Shown here: positions 7,141 through 15,412 of the stretch, one piece after another
Numbering within the stretch: the stretch's first letter is position 1
Layout of the letters: each line of letters opens with the position of its first letter
Source: an uncultured Ignavibacteria bacterium
Lineage (GTDB): Bacteria; Bacteroidota; Ignavibacteria; Ignavibacteriales; Melioribacteraceae
Assembly (NCBI GenBank): GCA_937930275.1
Contig: CALGLM010000311.1
Span: 1 to 22,057 of the forward strand
Reading direction: 5' to 3'
DNA: 22,057 nt
Made by a program: the position numbers and the translations under genes
Notes under the pieces: generated by a model
The model's input: only the letters and a program-made list of their open reading frames with translations
Told to the model about the DNA's origin: nothing
Databases searched by the model: none

Positions 7141-9255
7141 TTATTCAGCTATTAAAGAAATTGCAGTACCTCCGCCTCTAACCAGTTTAATATTAAGTTT
7201 ATCACCAAGTTTAACTTTTTTAGTTGTTATTTCGTAAGCCATCGGGTTTTTCTCCCAATCGGCGTCTTTTGCATCTTTATAAATTTTAGCATTATAGGTT
7301 TTATCTTTATCCAAAAAATTTAAATCAATAGTAAATTCTCTTTCATTTTCATCGGTAATTGACCCTATAAACCAGTTTTTACCGTTCTTTTCTTTTCTTG
7401 CAATAGTAATATAATCACCGGGTTCTGCGTTCAATATTTTTGTATCGTCCCAATCAACGGGAACATCTTTAATAAATTGAAATGCATCCAAATGTTTTTC
7501 GTAATTTTCGGGGATATCGGCCGCCATTTGTAACGGGCTGTACATTGTAATATATAAAGCAAGCTGTTTAGCCAAAGTTGTATGTATTTGCTCCTTTTTT
7601 CCGTATGGGTCTAATTTGATTTGAAAAATACCGGGAGTATAATCCATAGGTCCGCCCATTAATCGTGTAAACGGTAAAATGGTTTCATGTTCGGGTTTGT
7701 TTCCTTTGCTCCATGCATTAAACTCGTTACCTCTTGCTGCTTCGCATGCCATCCAGTTTGGGTATGTTCTTTGCAATCCTGTAGGTCTAACGGGTTCGTG
7801 TGCACAAAGCATAATTTCGTTTTCGGCGGTTTTTTGTGCCACCCGCAAATAATGGTTTACCATCCATTGACCGTCATGATGTTCGCCGCGAGGTATTATC
7901 CAGCCAACATAACCTGTTTTTACTGCATTATACCCGTAGTTTTTCATAAATCTATATGCCTCGTCCATCCTTCTTTCATAATTACTTACGGAAGCAGATG
8001 TTTCGTGGTGCATAATTAAATTTACGTTTTTGCTTTTTGCATATTTAGTTAAAAAATCGATATTAAAATCCGGATAAGGGGTAACAAAATCGAAGACATC
8101 TTCTCTATAAAAACTACCCCAATCTTCCCAACCTATATTCCAGCCTTCAACAAGTACGCCTTTAAAACCGTGTTCGGCGGCAAAATCAATGTATCGTTTA
8201 GTTCTTTCGGTAGTTGCTCCGTGTCTTCCGTTCGGTTTAACTTTTGTCCAATCAACAGCGCTTAAATCGGGTACGTTCATATCGGCATAATTCCATGATG
8301 ACATTCCGATATGCATTTCCCACCAAATTCCCACGTATTTCATCGGTTTAATAAAATCAGTGTTTGTAATTTTGCAAGGTTCGTTTAAGTTCAGAATCAA
8401 TTTGCTTGAAAGGATGTCTTCAGCTTTATTGCTTACTATTACAGTACGCCACGGAGTTTTGGACGGTGTTTGAAAATACGCCATGTTCCCTAACGCATCG
8501 GGCACAAGTTGTGCCTTAAGTAAAAATTTTTCCCTATCAACTTTTAATTGCATTGCGGGATAATTTACCAAAGCTGCTTCAAAAATATTAATATAAATAT
8601 TGTCTGATGTTTTTAACATTAGAGGAGATTGAACAAAATTTTCACCAATAATTGATTTTGAACCTATTTCGCTATCTTCTCTTCCTATATATGCATTTAC
8701 ATCACTTAAATTTGTTGTAGAGTAGCGATATTCGTTGGTGTCATAATCTCCCGGAATCCAGAATGCTTTATGGTTGCCGGTTAGTGCAAATTCGGTTAAT
8801 TCGTCACTTACTATAATATTACGCAAATGTTGTTGTTCGGGAATTTCATATCTGAACCCTAATCCGTCATTAAAAAGTCTGAATACAATAATCAAATATT
8901 TATTGCCGGTTATAACTCTATTTTCCGAAACAGGCTGAACTAAAGTTACTTTTAACTCTTTATAATTATTGTTAATAGTTTTAACTTCTCCCCAAATCGG
9001 ATTCCAGTTTTCGTTAACAGTAACCGTATCAACTTTTTCAAGTGCAAAAGAATCGTTAAACGAGCCTCCTTCTTTAAACATTAATCCAAGTTTGGAAAGT
9101 TTTATTATTTGTGTTTGATTAAAACTTAGCGAGTATTGCGGTTCACCTTTATCTGATAAAGAAAAATTTAAGCTTAATTTACCGTTAGGCGAACTAATGG
9201 TTTCGGCAAAAATATAATTGCTAAGTAGTAGAATAATGATAAATATTCGTTTCAT
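7141..9255 (-). CDS. GH97 alpha-glucosidase (SusB-like, inverting type), exported
   Basis: This glycoside hydrolase family 97 enzyme hydrolyses alpha-glucosidic bonds from the non-reducing end of malto- or related oligosaccharides, probably in the periplasm. The start is taken at 9255 (MKRIFIIILLLSNYIFA, a signal peptide), with AGG about 7 bases upstream on the coding strand. An in-frame ATG at 9282 would put nine extra residues before the signal peptide. The mature protein has the N-terminal beta-sandwich, the catalytic barrel and a C-terminal beta domain. Key segments are MHHETSAS, PRGEHH, AHEPVRPTG, GNEFNAW, GGPMDYTPGIF and MYSPLQMAADIPENYE. Counted from the 9282 ATG, the Glu residues at 427, 496 and 520 lie at a constant offset of 12 from SusB E439, E508 and E532, which marks the inverting alpha-glucosidase branch and not the Asp-nucleophile alpha-galactosidase branch. 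It is close to full family length. No susC/susD pair is adjacent. Confidence 0.94.
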   Translation of the reverse strand: MKRIFIIILLLSNYIFAETISSPNGKLSLNFSLSDKGEPQYSLSFNQTQIIKLSKLGLMFKEGGSFNDSFALEKVDTVTVNENWNPIWGEVKTINNNYKELKVTLVQPVSENRVITGNKYLIIVFRLFNDGLGFRYEIPEQQHLRNIIVSDELTEFALTGNHKAFWIPGDYDTNEYRYSTTNLSDVNAYIGREDSEIGSKSIIGENFVQSPLMLKTSDNIYINIFEAALVNYPAMQLKVDREKFLLKAQLVPDALGNMAYFQTPSKTPWRTVIVSNKAEDILSSKLILNLNEPCKITNTDFIKPMKYVGIWWEMHIGMSSWNYADMNVPDLSAVDWTKVKPNGRHGATTERTKRYIDFAAEHGFKGVLVEGWNIGWEDWGSFYREDVFDFVTPYPDFNIDFLTKYAKSKNVNLIMHHETSASVSNYERRMDEAYRFMKNYGYNAVKTGYVGWIIPRGEHHDGQWMVNHYLRVAQKTAENEIMLCAHEPVRPTGLQRTYPNWMACEAARGNEFNAWSKGNKPEHETILPFTRLMGGPMDYTPGIFQIKLDPYGKKEQIHTTLAKQLALYITMYSPLQMAADIPENYEKHLDAFQFIKDVPVDWDDTKILNAEPGDYITIARKEKNGKNWFIGSITDENEREFTIDLNFLDKDKTYNAKIYKDAKDADWEKNPMAYEITTKKVKLGDKLNIKLVRGGGTAISLIAE

Positions 9256-9389
9256 TTTTAAGCCTATTTTAATAAAAAACATACTATAAGTTAATACAAT
9301 GAAATAAAATTACAAAATTATTAATTTACTAAAAGGGTATTCTTAAAATTGATAAAAATGCCGCAAAATTTTCTCAAAACGTATAAATA

Positions 9390-9434
9390 TGCATATTTTA
9401 TGTATAAAAATAATTAATTATGCATAAAAATGTA
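9390..9434 (+). promoter_or_regulatory. ARG-box-like operator pair upstream of argC
   Basis: TGCAT-AAAA-ATGTA at 9421-9434 has the 5+4+5 layout of the ARG-box core (TGAAT-AAAA-ATTCA in E. coli) with three base differences. TGCAT-ATTTT-ATGTA at 9390-9404 is a second copy with a 5-base centre. Perfect short palindromes ATATGCATAT (9387-9396) and TTATGCATAA (9418-9427) overlap them. They lie just upstream of the argC promoter, and the operon encodes its own ArgR, so they are candidate ArgR sites. That assignment is inference, because the ARG box of this lineage is not known to me. Confidence 0.45.
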
Positions 9435-9440
9435 AAAAAT

Positions 9441-9452
9441 GCAAAATTTTGC
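9441..9452 (+). promoter_or_regulatory. Perfect 12-bp palindrome abutting the argC -35 element
   Basis: GCAAAATTTTGC is a perfect 12-base palindrome that ends on the base before TTGACA. A protein bound here would touch the -35 region, so it is a candidate operator, perhaps part of the same ArgR binding array as the sites just upstream. Confidence 0.4.
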
Positions 9453-9484
9453 TTGACACAGATATGTAAAATGTATTATGTTTG
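9453..9484 (+). promoter_or_regulatory. Promoter of the arg operon
   Basis: TTGACA (9453-9458) is followed after 18 bases by TATGTTTG (9477-9484), a perfect match to the Bacteroidetes-type TAnnTTTG -7 box. The TTG of the -35/-33 element sits 21 bases from it, which fits the usual Bacteroidetes spacing. Transcription would start near 9491, giving a leader of about 35 bases before argC. This is the only strong promoter I see ahead of the seven arg genes. Confidence 0.6.
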
Positions 9485-9485
9485 C

Positions 9486-9506
9486 ACTTCAATTTTTAAA
9501 TGAAGT
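9486..9506 (+). repeat. Inverted repeat at the argC transcription start
   Basis: ACTTCA (9486-9491) and TGAAGT (9501-9506) are perfect 6-base arms around a 9-base AT centre. The repeat lies directly after the -7 box, over the predicted start of the transcript. It could be another operator or a small leader stem-loop; the sequence alone does not decide. Confidence 0.4.
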
Positions 9507-9525
9507 TTTGTAGTTAATAGGTGAA

Positions 9526-10551
9526 ATGTTGATTAGTTTAGGTATAATAGGCGGTACGGGATATACCGGTAAAAAATTATTACAGTTTGGAGCAAATCAT
9601 CCTAAGGTAAAAAATATTACTGTTTACGGAAACAATAGTGCGGGAAATAGGCTTCTTAACCTCTTTCCGGAATTAATGAATACCGTTGAAGATAGTAATA
9701 TACTTTCCGTTGATGATATATCGTTTGAGCATGACGTTTATTTTGTAGCTTTACCACACGGTGAAGCTTTAAACTATATTCCGGAATTAATTAAAAAAGG
9801 AAAAAAAGTAATTGATTTAGGGGGAGATTATAGATTTGACGACCCTATTGAATATGAAAAATGGTATAAAATAGAACATAATTCACCCGCTTTACTAAAT
9901 GAAAAAAAATATGGGCTTGCAGATTATTATGATATAGATTACATTCATACAAATCTAATTGCAAATCCGGGGTGTTATCCTACATCGGTGCTTCTTTCGG
10001 TTTTACCGTTTGTTGAAAATTTTAGCGAATCAATTAATACTATCTCTACTTGTTCATACTCCGGAACAAGTGGGGCGGGAAAAAGTGCAAAAACGGAAAT
10101 GTTACTATCGGAAATGGACGGAAACGTTAAGGCATACAATGTTAATAATCACAGACATCAACCGGAAATTGCTCAGGAGTTGAAAAAAGCCGGATTGCTG
10201 GCAGATTATTCTATTACCACTCATTTATTACCTGTTGCCATAGGAATTTATTCCACAACTACTATAAAATTAAATAAACAAATTGCGGCAGAGTTGATTA
10301 ATGAAAGTTACAATATAAAATATGCAGCATCTAAGTTTGTTCGATTAAGACAAATACCTCCAAGCTTAACTTGGGTAGTCGGTACAAATTTTTGTGATAT
10401 TAACGTATCTGTTAAAAATAATACGGTTATAATAACATCGGCTATAGATAATTTAATAAAAGGGGCTTCGGGGCAGGCTTTACAAAATATGAATAAAATG
10501 TTCGATTTTGATGAAACATTAGGAATAATAAATAACGGAGTTGCAAAATGA
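9526..10551 (+). CDS. argC: N-acetyl-gamma-glutamyl-phosphate reductase
   Basis: ArgC catalyses the third step of arginine synthesis, the NADPH-dependent reduction of N-acetylglutamyl phosphate to N-acetylglutamate semialdehyde, in the cytoplasm. The 341-residue protein has the nucleotide-binding GGTGYTG (9-15) of a Rossmann fold, the catalytic Cys150 in NPGCYPTS, and HRHQPE (209-214) with the active-site His. GTSGAGKSAKTE (180-191) is also typical. Length and motifs are normal for the type 1 enzyme. AGG (9519-9521) lies only 4 bases before the ATG, but no better start is in frame. It is the first gene of the operon and overlaps argJ by 4 bases (ATGA). Confidence 0.96.
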   Translation: MLISLGIIGGTGYTGKKLLQFGANHPKVKNITVYGNNSAGNRLLNLFPELMNTVEDSNILSVDDISFEHDVYFVALPHGEALNYIPELIKKGKKVIDLGGDYRFDDPIEYEKWYKIEHNSPALLNEKKYGLADYYDIDYIHTNLIANPGCYPTSVLLSVLPFVENFSESINTISTCSYSGTSGAGKSAKTEMLLSEMDGNVKAYNVNNHRHQPEIAQELKKAGLLADYSITTHLLPVAIGIYSTTTIKLNKQIAAELINESYNIKYAASKFVRLRQIPPSLTWVVGTNFCDINVSVKNNTVIITSAIDNLIKGASGQALQNMNKMFDFDETLGIINNGVAK

Positions 10552-11753
10552 TTAACTTTATTGAAAACGGCAGCGTTACAACAACGCAAGGATTTAAGGC
10601 AGCCGGAATATTTGCGGGTATTAAAAGGAAAAGAAAAGATTTAGCCCTTATCTATTCCCCGCGTCCGTGTAATGTTGCCGGTACGTTTACTATAAATAAG
10701 GTTAAAGCAGCACCTTTATTGTTATCACAGGATGTTATTAAAAATAACGGATTAGTAAAGGCAGTTTTAGTTAATTCAGGCAATGCAAATGCTTGTACCG
10801 GAGATGAAGGGTATCAAGATGCTGTTGTAAGCCAACAATATGTTGCAAACAAACTTGGTATTAATACAAACGAAGTTTTGGTTAGCAGCACCGGAGTTAT
10901 AGGTCAAAGAATGCCGATGAACACTTTAATGAACGGAATTGATAAAATAGTTCCGGAACTTTCGTATGAAGGAGGTTTAAGTGCGGCAGAAGCAATTATG
11001 ACAACGGATACTGCAATGAAATCATTTGCGGTTAAATTTACTTTTGATAATAAGCCGGTTACTATAGGGGCTATTTGTAAAGGAAGCGGGATGATAATGC
11101 CTAATATGGCAACTATGCTTGCTTTTATAACAACCGATGCACAGATTGAAAACGAATTACTAAGCAAATTACTAAAAAAAGCAGTAACAAATACGTTTAA
11201 TAAAATTTCGGTTGACGGTGAAACCAGCACAAACGACATGGTAGTTATTATGGCTAACGGTTTGAGTGAAGTGGTTATTGATGAAAAAAATTATTCTGAA
11301 AGTGTGTTTTATGATGCACTTTTTACAATATGTACGGAAATGGCTAAAGCTATTGCAAAAGACGGGGAAGGGGCTACAAAACTTATTACCGTTAATATAA
11401 CAGGTGCAGATACTCAAAAAGATGCCGATTTGGCAGGTAAAAGTATTGCAAATAGTCCTTTAGTAAAAACTGCAGTGTACGGCAACGACGCAAATTGGGG
11501 AAGAATTATGTCCTCAATCGGGATGAGCGGTGCTGAGGTAAAGCCCGAAAAGGTAAGTGTTTATTTTGATAATTTACCGGTTCTACTGCCGGGGTTTAAT
11601 GTAGTTTTAGATGAAGAAAAAGCTTTTAAGTGCTTAAACAAAAACGAAGTTTTTATTAATGTTAATTTAAACGGCGGAAAGTATAGTTCAACTTGGTACA
11701 CTTGCGATTTTACCGAAAACTATATTAAAATTAATGCCGAATACAGATCTTAA
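10548..11753 (+). CDS. argJ: Glutamate N-acetyltransferase / ornithine acetyltransferase
   Basis: ArgJ moves the acetyl group from N-acetylornithine to glutamate, recycling it. Some family members also make N-acetylglutamate from acetyl-CoA. The 401-residue protein carries GMIMPNMATMLAF, where the family cleaves itself between A188 and T189 to expose the Thr nucleophile of the beta chain. VNSGNANACTG (75-85), SSTGVIGQRMP (113-123), NKISVDGETSTNDM, and GNDANWGRI near the C-terminus are further family signatures. The start overlaps the argC stop (ATGA), so translation is probably coupled. No argA is present in the window, so a bifunctional ArgJ is plausible but cannot be read from sequence alone. 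Confidence 0.96.
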   Translation: MINFIENGSVTTTQGFKAAGIFAGIKRKRKDLALIYSPRPCNVAGTFTINKVKAAPLLLSQDVIKNNGLVKAVLVNSGNANACTGDEGYQDAVVSQQYVANKLGINTNEVLVSSTGVIGQRMPMNTLMNGIDKIVPELSYEGGLSAAEAIMTTDTAMKSFAVKFTFDNKPVTIGAICKGSGMIMPNMATMLAFITTDAQIENELLSKLLKKAVTNTFNKISVDGETSTNDMVVIMANGLSEVVIDEKNYSESVFYDALFTICTEMAKAIAKDGEGATKLITVNITGADTQKDADLAGKSIANSPLVKTAVYGNDANWGRIMSSIGMSGAEVKPEKVSVYFDNLPVLLPGFNVVLDEEKAFKCLNKNEVFINVNLNGGKYSSTWYTCDFTENYIKINAEYRS

Positions 11754-11762
11754 GGTGAATTT

Positions 11763-12536
11763 ATGAAAACGGCAATATTAAAAATAAGCGGAAAAGCGTT
11801 AAACGATATATTTAACACTGAGTTGTGGATTAACGAAATTAAAAAAATAAAAGAAGCTTTCGGCGGTTTAATAATTGTTCACGGAGCGGGACAAAGTATT
11901 TCCGAATGGTCTGAAGCTTTGGGACTTGAGGCTAAATTTATTAACGGTCAACGTGTAACTACTGAAAAAGTTATGGATGTGGTTGCCGCAGTGCAATCCG
12001 GAATACTTAATAGTAAAATAGTTAGTAGAATGACAACATGCGGTATTGATGCAGTAGGATTATCCGGAATTGACAGGGGAACTTTTATTGCAGAAAACGT
12101 TAATTTTAATTTAGGGAATGTTGGAATTCCGGTAGTAAAGGGGAATGTAGATTGGATTAAAACTTTGGTTAAAGAAGGGGTTGTACCCATTTTTAGCAGT
12201 GTCTGCAGAAACGAAACCGGTAGTTTAATGAATGTTAATGCAGATATATTTACCGAAGTTTTAGCAGCTGCATTAAAAGCAGATTCAGTATTTTTTGTTT
12301 CGGATGTGACAGGGGTTAAATTATTCGGAGCTGTTCAAAAATTAGTTGATGAACAACAAATTATTAACGGAATAGCAGCTAAAGAAATAACAGACGGAAT
12401 GATCCCCAAATTAAGCAGTTGTCTTCAATTGCTAAATAACGGTATAAATAAGATATGGATCGGGAAAAATCCGGAAATTGAATTAGATGAAGAAATAAAA
12501 ATAAACGGAGGGACTTGGATTGTTAAATCAGCCTAA
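11763..12536 (+). CDS. argB: Acetylglutamate kinase (divergent glycine motifs)
   Basis: ArgB phosphorylates N-acetylglutamate in the second step of the pathway. The 257-residue protein shows the amino-acid kinase fold: KISGKAL at the N-terminus, IVHGAGQ, FINGQRVTTEKVMDVV, AVGLSGID, NVNADIFTEVLAAAL, VSDVTGV and ITDGMIPKLSS. The catalytic Lys near the N-terminus, the Arg of the GQRVT block, the Asn and Asp of NVNAD, and the Lys of GMIPK are all present. Two usual glycine motifs differ: K-x-GG reads KISG and HGGG reads HGAG. The call rests on the rest of the family pattern and on its place between argJ and argD. The start ATG at 11763 has AGGTG 5 bases upstream. The gene overlaps argD by 17 bases if argD starts at 12520. 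Confidence 0.9.
   Translation: MKTAILKISGKALNDIFNTELWINEIKKIKEAFGGLIIVHGAGQSISEWSEALGLEAKFINGQRVTTEKVMDVVAAVQSGILNSKIVSRMTTCGIDAVGLSGIDRGTFIAENVNFNLGNVGIPVVKGNVDWIKTLVKEGVVPIFSSVCRNETGSLMNVNADIFTEVLAAALKADSVFFVSDVTGVKLFGAVQKLVDEQQIINGIAAKEITDGMIPKLSSCLQLLNNGINKIWIGKNPEIELDEEIKINGGTWIVKSA
12507..12512 (+). promoter_or_regulatory. Ribosome binding site inside argB that sets the argD start
   Basis: GGAGGG lies within the last codons of argB, 7 bases before the TTG at 12520. It is the best Shine-Dalgarno match in the operon and is the reason to prefer the TTG over the ATG at 12553, whose upstream is only A/G-rich. It would couple argD translation to the end of argB. Confidence 0.55.
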
Positions 12537-13695
12537 TTTAGAAGAAAAAAGAATGAGCAATCTTTTACAAAATTACTCAAGATATTATACCGAGTTTGTT
12601 AAAGGTAACGGATTTAATCTTTACGATGTTGAAGGTAAAGAATATATAGATTTTTTAAGCGGAATTGCAGTAACGGCTTTCGGACATAATCACCCTTATA
12701 TTACCGAGGCAGTTCAAAGACAAATTAACGATTTATGGCATGTCTCAAATTTATTTACTTCAACTCCGCAGGAAAAACTTGCAAGTAAGATTGCAGAAGC
12801 CTCTAAAATGGATAAAGTGTTTTTCTGCAATTCGGGTACAGAAGCAAACGAAGCTGCAATTAAATTTGCAAGAAAGTGGGGAAAAGGAAGAAGTACGATT
12901 TTAACAACATTAGGCAGTTTTCACGGCAGAACAATGGGATCGTTGGCGGCAAGCGGGCAATATAAACTTTGGGAAGGATTTTACCCTTTACTTCCGGGGT
13001 TTAAATATGCTCCTTTCGGCGATTTGGAATCGTTAGAGCATTTATATAATCCGGACATGGTAGCAGTTATGGTAGAGCCGATACAAGGAGAAAGCGGCAT
13101 AATAATTCCGGAAGAAGGATATCTAAAAGGTCTTAGAAAATTTTGCGATAAATATAACTTATTATTAATTTTTGATGAAGTACAAGCGGGAACGGGAAGA
13201 ACGGGTAAGTACTTTGCACACCAGTGGGATGATGTAAAACCGGATATAATAACAATGGCAAAAGGAATAGCAAACGGACTGCCATTAGGAGCTGTTGCCT
13301 GTATAGAAGATGTGGCACAATATATTACACCGGGTTCACACGGGTCAACATTCGGAGGAAATCCGGTCTCGGTTGCTGCTGCTAATGCCGTTTTTGACTT
13401 ATTAACTGATGAAAAATTAATTTTTATACAAAATATTGGAAATTATTTCAAAAAAGAATTAAATTCAATTACTGAAAAAATTAAAACTATACGCGGACGC
13501 GGTTTAATGATAGGTATTGAATTTAACGAAGGAGTTTCAGCTAAATCAATTGCCTGTTCATTATTAGAAGAAGGTATAGTTGTCGGTACGTCCGGTGATA
13601 GCGTATTAAGAATTCTTCCTCCGTACATAATTACGGAAAAAGAAGTTAATATTTTTATCCAAAAACTTACCGGTCTGTTAAACAACAAATTTTAA
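12520..13695 (+). CDS. argD: Acetylornithine aminotransferase
   Basis: ArgD is a PLP enzyme that converts N-acetylglutamate semialdehyde and glutamate to N-acetylornithine and 2-oxoglutarate; in many bacteria it also serves lysine synthesis. The 391-residue protein belongs to class III aminotransferases. It has NSGTEANEAA (104-113) for phosphate binding, SFHGRTMGSLAASG (133-146), the cofactor Asp219 in FDEVQAGTGRTG, and the Schiff-base Lys248 in TMAKGIANGLPLGA. GSTFGGNPV follows. The start is TTG 12520 because of the strong GGAGGG before it; ATG 12553 would remove 11 residues and no domain. It ends 19 bases before the preferred argR start. Confidence 0.95.
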   Translation: MLNQPNLEEKRMSNLLQNYSRYYTEFVKGNGFNLYDVEGKEYIDFLSGIAVTAFGHNHPYITEAVQRQINDLWHVSNLFTSTPQEKLASKIAEASKMDKVFFCNSGTEANEAAIKFARKWGKGRSTILTTLGSFHGRTMGSLAASGQYKLWEGFYPLLPGFKYAPFGDLESLEHLYNPDMVAVMVEPIQGESGIIIPEEGYLKGLRKFCDKYNLLLIFDEVQAGTGRTGKYFAHQWDDVKPDIITMAKGIANGLPLGAVACIEDVAQYITPGSHGSTFGGNPVSVAAANAVFDLLTDEKLIFIQNIGNYFKKELNSITEKIKTIRGRGLMIGIEFNEGVSAKSIACSLLEEGIVVGTSGDSVLRILPPYIITEKEVNIFIQKLTGLLNNKF

Positions 13696-13714
13696 ACTAA
13701 TAATGGTAGGTATT

Positions 13715-14179
13715 ATGTCAGCAAAACTAATAAGACAAAACAGAATTAAGGATATCCTTAACACAACTGCAATAGGCAGCCACGAAGAACTTGTAAAACT
13801 ATTAACCGAAGAAGGGTTTCAAGTTACTCAGGCAACATTAAGTCGTGATTTTGCAGAGTTAGGGGTTATCCGAACAGTTGGGGAAGGGGGAATTAAATAT
13901 GTGCTTAACTCGCTTGAAAGCGGTAAGCAAATATCCAAACTTATTAGCTTTGAGATTTTATTTGTACAGCAAAACGAATCAATGGTTATTGTTCGAACTT
14001 TGGCAGGAAGAGCACAAGGCGTTGCATACCATATTGATAGATTAAATCAGCCCGAAATTATGGGAACAGTCGGCGGAGATGATACCGTGCTTATTATTCC
14101 AAGCTCGCATACTCATATTCCAAAGGTAGTTCAAATAGTAAAGGACTTAATGTTAAATCAACCACCTAAAAAAGAATAG
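13715..14179 (+). CDS. argR: Arginine repressor ArgR
   Basis: ArgR is the arginine-sensing transcription regulator; in known members a hexamer with bound arginine binds ARG boxes. Counting from the ATG at 13703, residues about 10-70 form the winged-helix domain with the recognition region VTQATLSRDFAELGV (41-55). The C-terminal domain carries GTVGGDDTVLIIP (121-133), the arginine-binding and oligomer motif, usually GTIAGDDT. The chosen ATG at 13715 has TAGG four bases upstream; the ATG at 13703 would add four residues. It sits inside the operon between argD and argG, so it would control its own synthesis through the argC promoter. The gene is complete, with no sign of decay. Confidence 0.94.
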   Translation: MSAKLIRQNRIKDILNTTAIGSHEELVKLLTEEGFQVTQATLSRDFAELGVIRTVGEGGIKYVLNSLESGKQISKLISFEILFVQQNESMVIVRTLAGRAQGVAYHIDRLNQPEIMGTVGGDDTVLIIPSSHTHIPKVVQIVKDLMLNQPPKKE

Positions 14180-14191
14180 GAGAAAATTAAA

Positions 14192-15412
14192 TTGGCAAAA
14201 AAAATAGTTGTAGCATATTCGGGAGGTTTAGATACTTCCGTAATGGTAAAATGGCTTACTGAAAAGTATAATGCGGAAATAATAACGGCAACGGGAAATT
14301 TGGGTCAAACCGCCGAATTAGAAGGCTTGGAAGAAAAGGCGATAAAAACAGGGGCATCAAAAGCCGTTATATTAGATTTACGTCACGAATTTGTAACCAA
14401 CTATTTGTGGACTGCTCTTAAAGCCGGTGCTTTATACGAAGGAACTTATCCTATGGCAACCGCAATAGGCAGACCGTTACTTGCCAAAATGATGGTAGAT
14501 ATTGCTAACCGAGAAGGCTGTGATGCTATTGCTCACGGTTGTACCGGAAAAGGAAATGATCAAGTTAGATTTGAAGTCGGCATTCAAACATTAGCTCCGC
14601 ATCTTGAAATTATTGCTCCCTTAAGAGATTGGGAGTTTAAAAGTAGAGAAGAAGAAATGGATTATGCCGAAAAACATAAAATTCCGGTTAAGGTAACAAA
14701 AGCATCCCCTTATTCTATTGATGAAAATTTGTGGGGAATAGCAATTGAATGCGGTATATTGGAAGACCCAAGTGTAGCTCCGCCGGAAGATGTTTATCAA
14801 AAAACTGTTAATCCCAAAAATGCACCGGAAAAAAGTCAATTTGTGAAAATTTTCTTTGAAAAAGGGATTCCGGTAAAGGTAAATGACGAAAAATTGGAAC
14901 CGGTTAAATTGTTGGAAACTTTAAATAAAATTGCCGGTGCACATGGTATTGGTAGAATTGATATGATAGAAAACCGTGTGGTAGGTATTAAATCGCGTGA
15001 AGTTTATGAAGCACCTGGGGCAACACTTCTTCATAAAGCCCATTATGAATTGGAAAAATTAATAATGGATAAAGAAACATTTAGGTTTAAGCAGGATGTA
15101 TCTAACAAAGTTGCAAACATGATTTATGACGGTTTATGGTTTACTCCTTTGTTTAAGTCATTGGCTGCTTTTGTAGATCAAACCCAAGAAAATATTACGG
15201 GTGAAGTAGTGTTGGAATTGTATAAAGGAAATACAATTGTGGCTTCAAGAACTTCCGATTATAGTTTATATAATATGGAGCTTGCAACTTACACAAGCGA
15301 TGATAAGTTTGACCATAAAGCAAGCACCGGATTTATGACTATTTACGGGTTGCCATATAAAACTATGTCGATTGTAAAAAATGAAGTGTTAAGTAAAAGA
15401 GAAGTTGCATAA
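14192..15412 (+). CDS. argG: Argininosuccinate synthase
   Basis: ArgG condenses citrulline and aspartate with ATP to give argininosuccinate. The 406-residue protein begins with the PP-loop [10 protein letters not shown] (8-17). [18 protein letters not shown], the citrulline/aspartate-binding [13 protein letters not shown] and the [11 protein letters not shown] block are all intact. The start is TTG at 14192 with AGGAG at 14178-14182, overlapping the argR stop, and a 9-base spacer. The stop overlaps the argH start by one base (TAATG), so the last two enzymes of the pathway are translationally linked. Confidence 0.97.
   Translation: MAKKIVVAYSGGLDTSVMVKWLTEKYNAEIITATGNLGQTAELEGLEEKAIKTGASKAVILDLRHEFVTNYLWTALKAGALYEGTYPMATAIGRPLLAKMMVDIANREGCDAIAHGCTGKGNDQVRFEVGIQTLAPHLEIIAPLRDWEFKSREEEMDYAEKHKIPVKVTKASPYSIDENLWGIAIECGILEDPSVAPPEDVYQKTVNPKNAPEKSQFVKIFFEKGIPVKVNDEKLEPVKLLETLNKIAGAHGIGRIDMIENRVVGIKSREVYEAPGATLLHKAHYELEKLIMDKETFRFKQDVSNKVANMIYDGLWFTPLFKSLAAFVDQTQENITGEVVLELYKGNTIVASRTSDYSLYNMELATYTSDDKFDHKASTGFMTIYGLPYKTMSIVKNEVLSKREVA

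Noticed and set aside
7687..8019. 110-codon open frame on the + strand inside the GH97 gene
   Set aside because: It lies wholly within a well-supported gene on the other strand, and its Cys/His/Phe-rich translation looks like no protein family.
9256..9282. ATG at 9282 as start of the GH97 protein
   Set aside because: It would place nine residues before a typical signal peptide; the start at 9255 has AGG just upstream on the coding strand.
10904..11417. Two overlapping minus-strand open frames inside argJ
   Set aside because: argJ is complete with all motifs; these are low-complexity antisense frames without ribosome sites.
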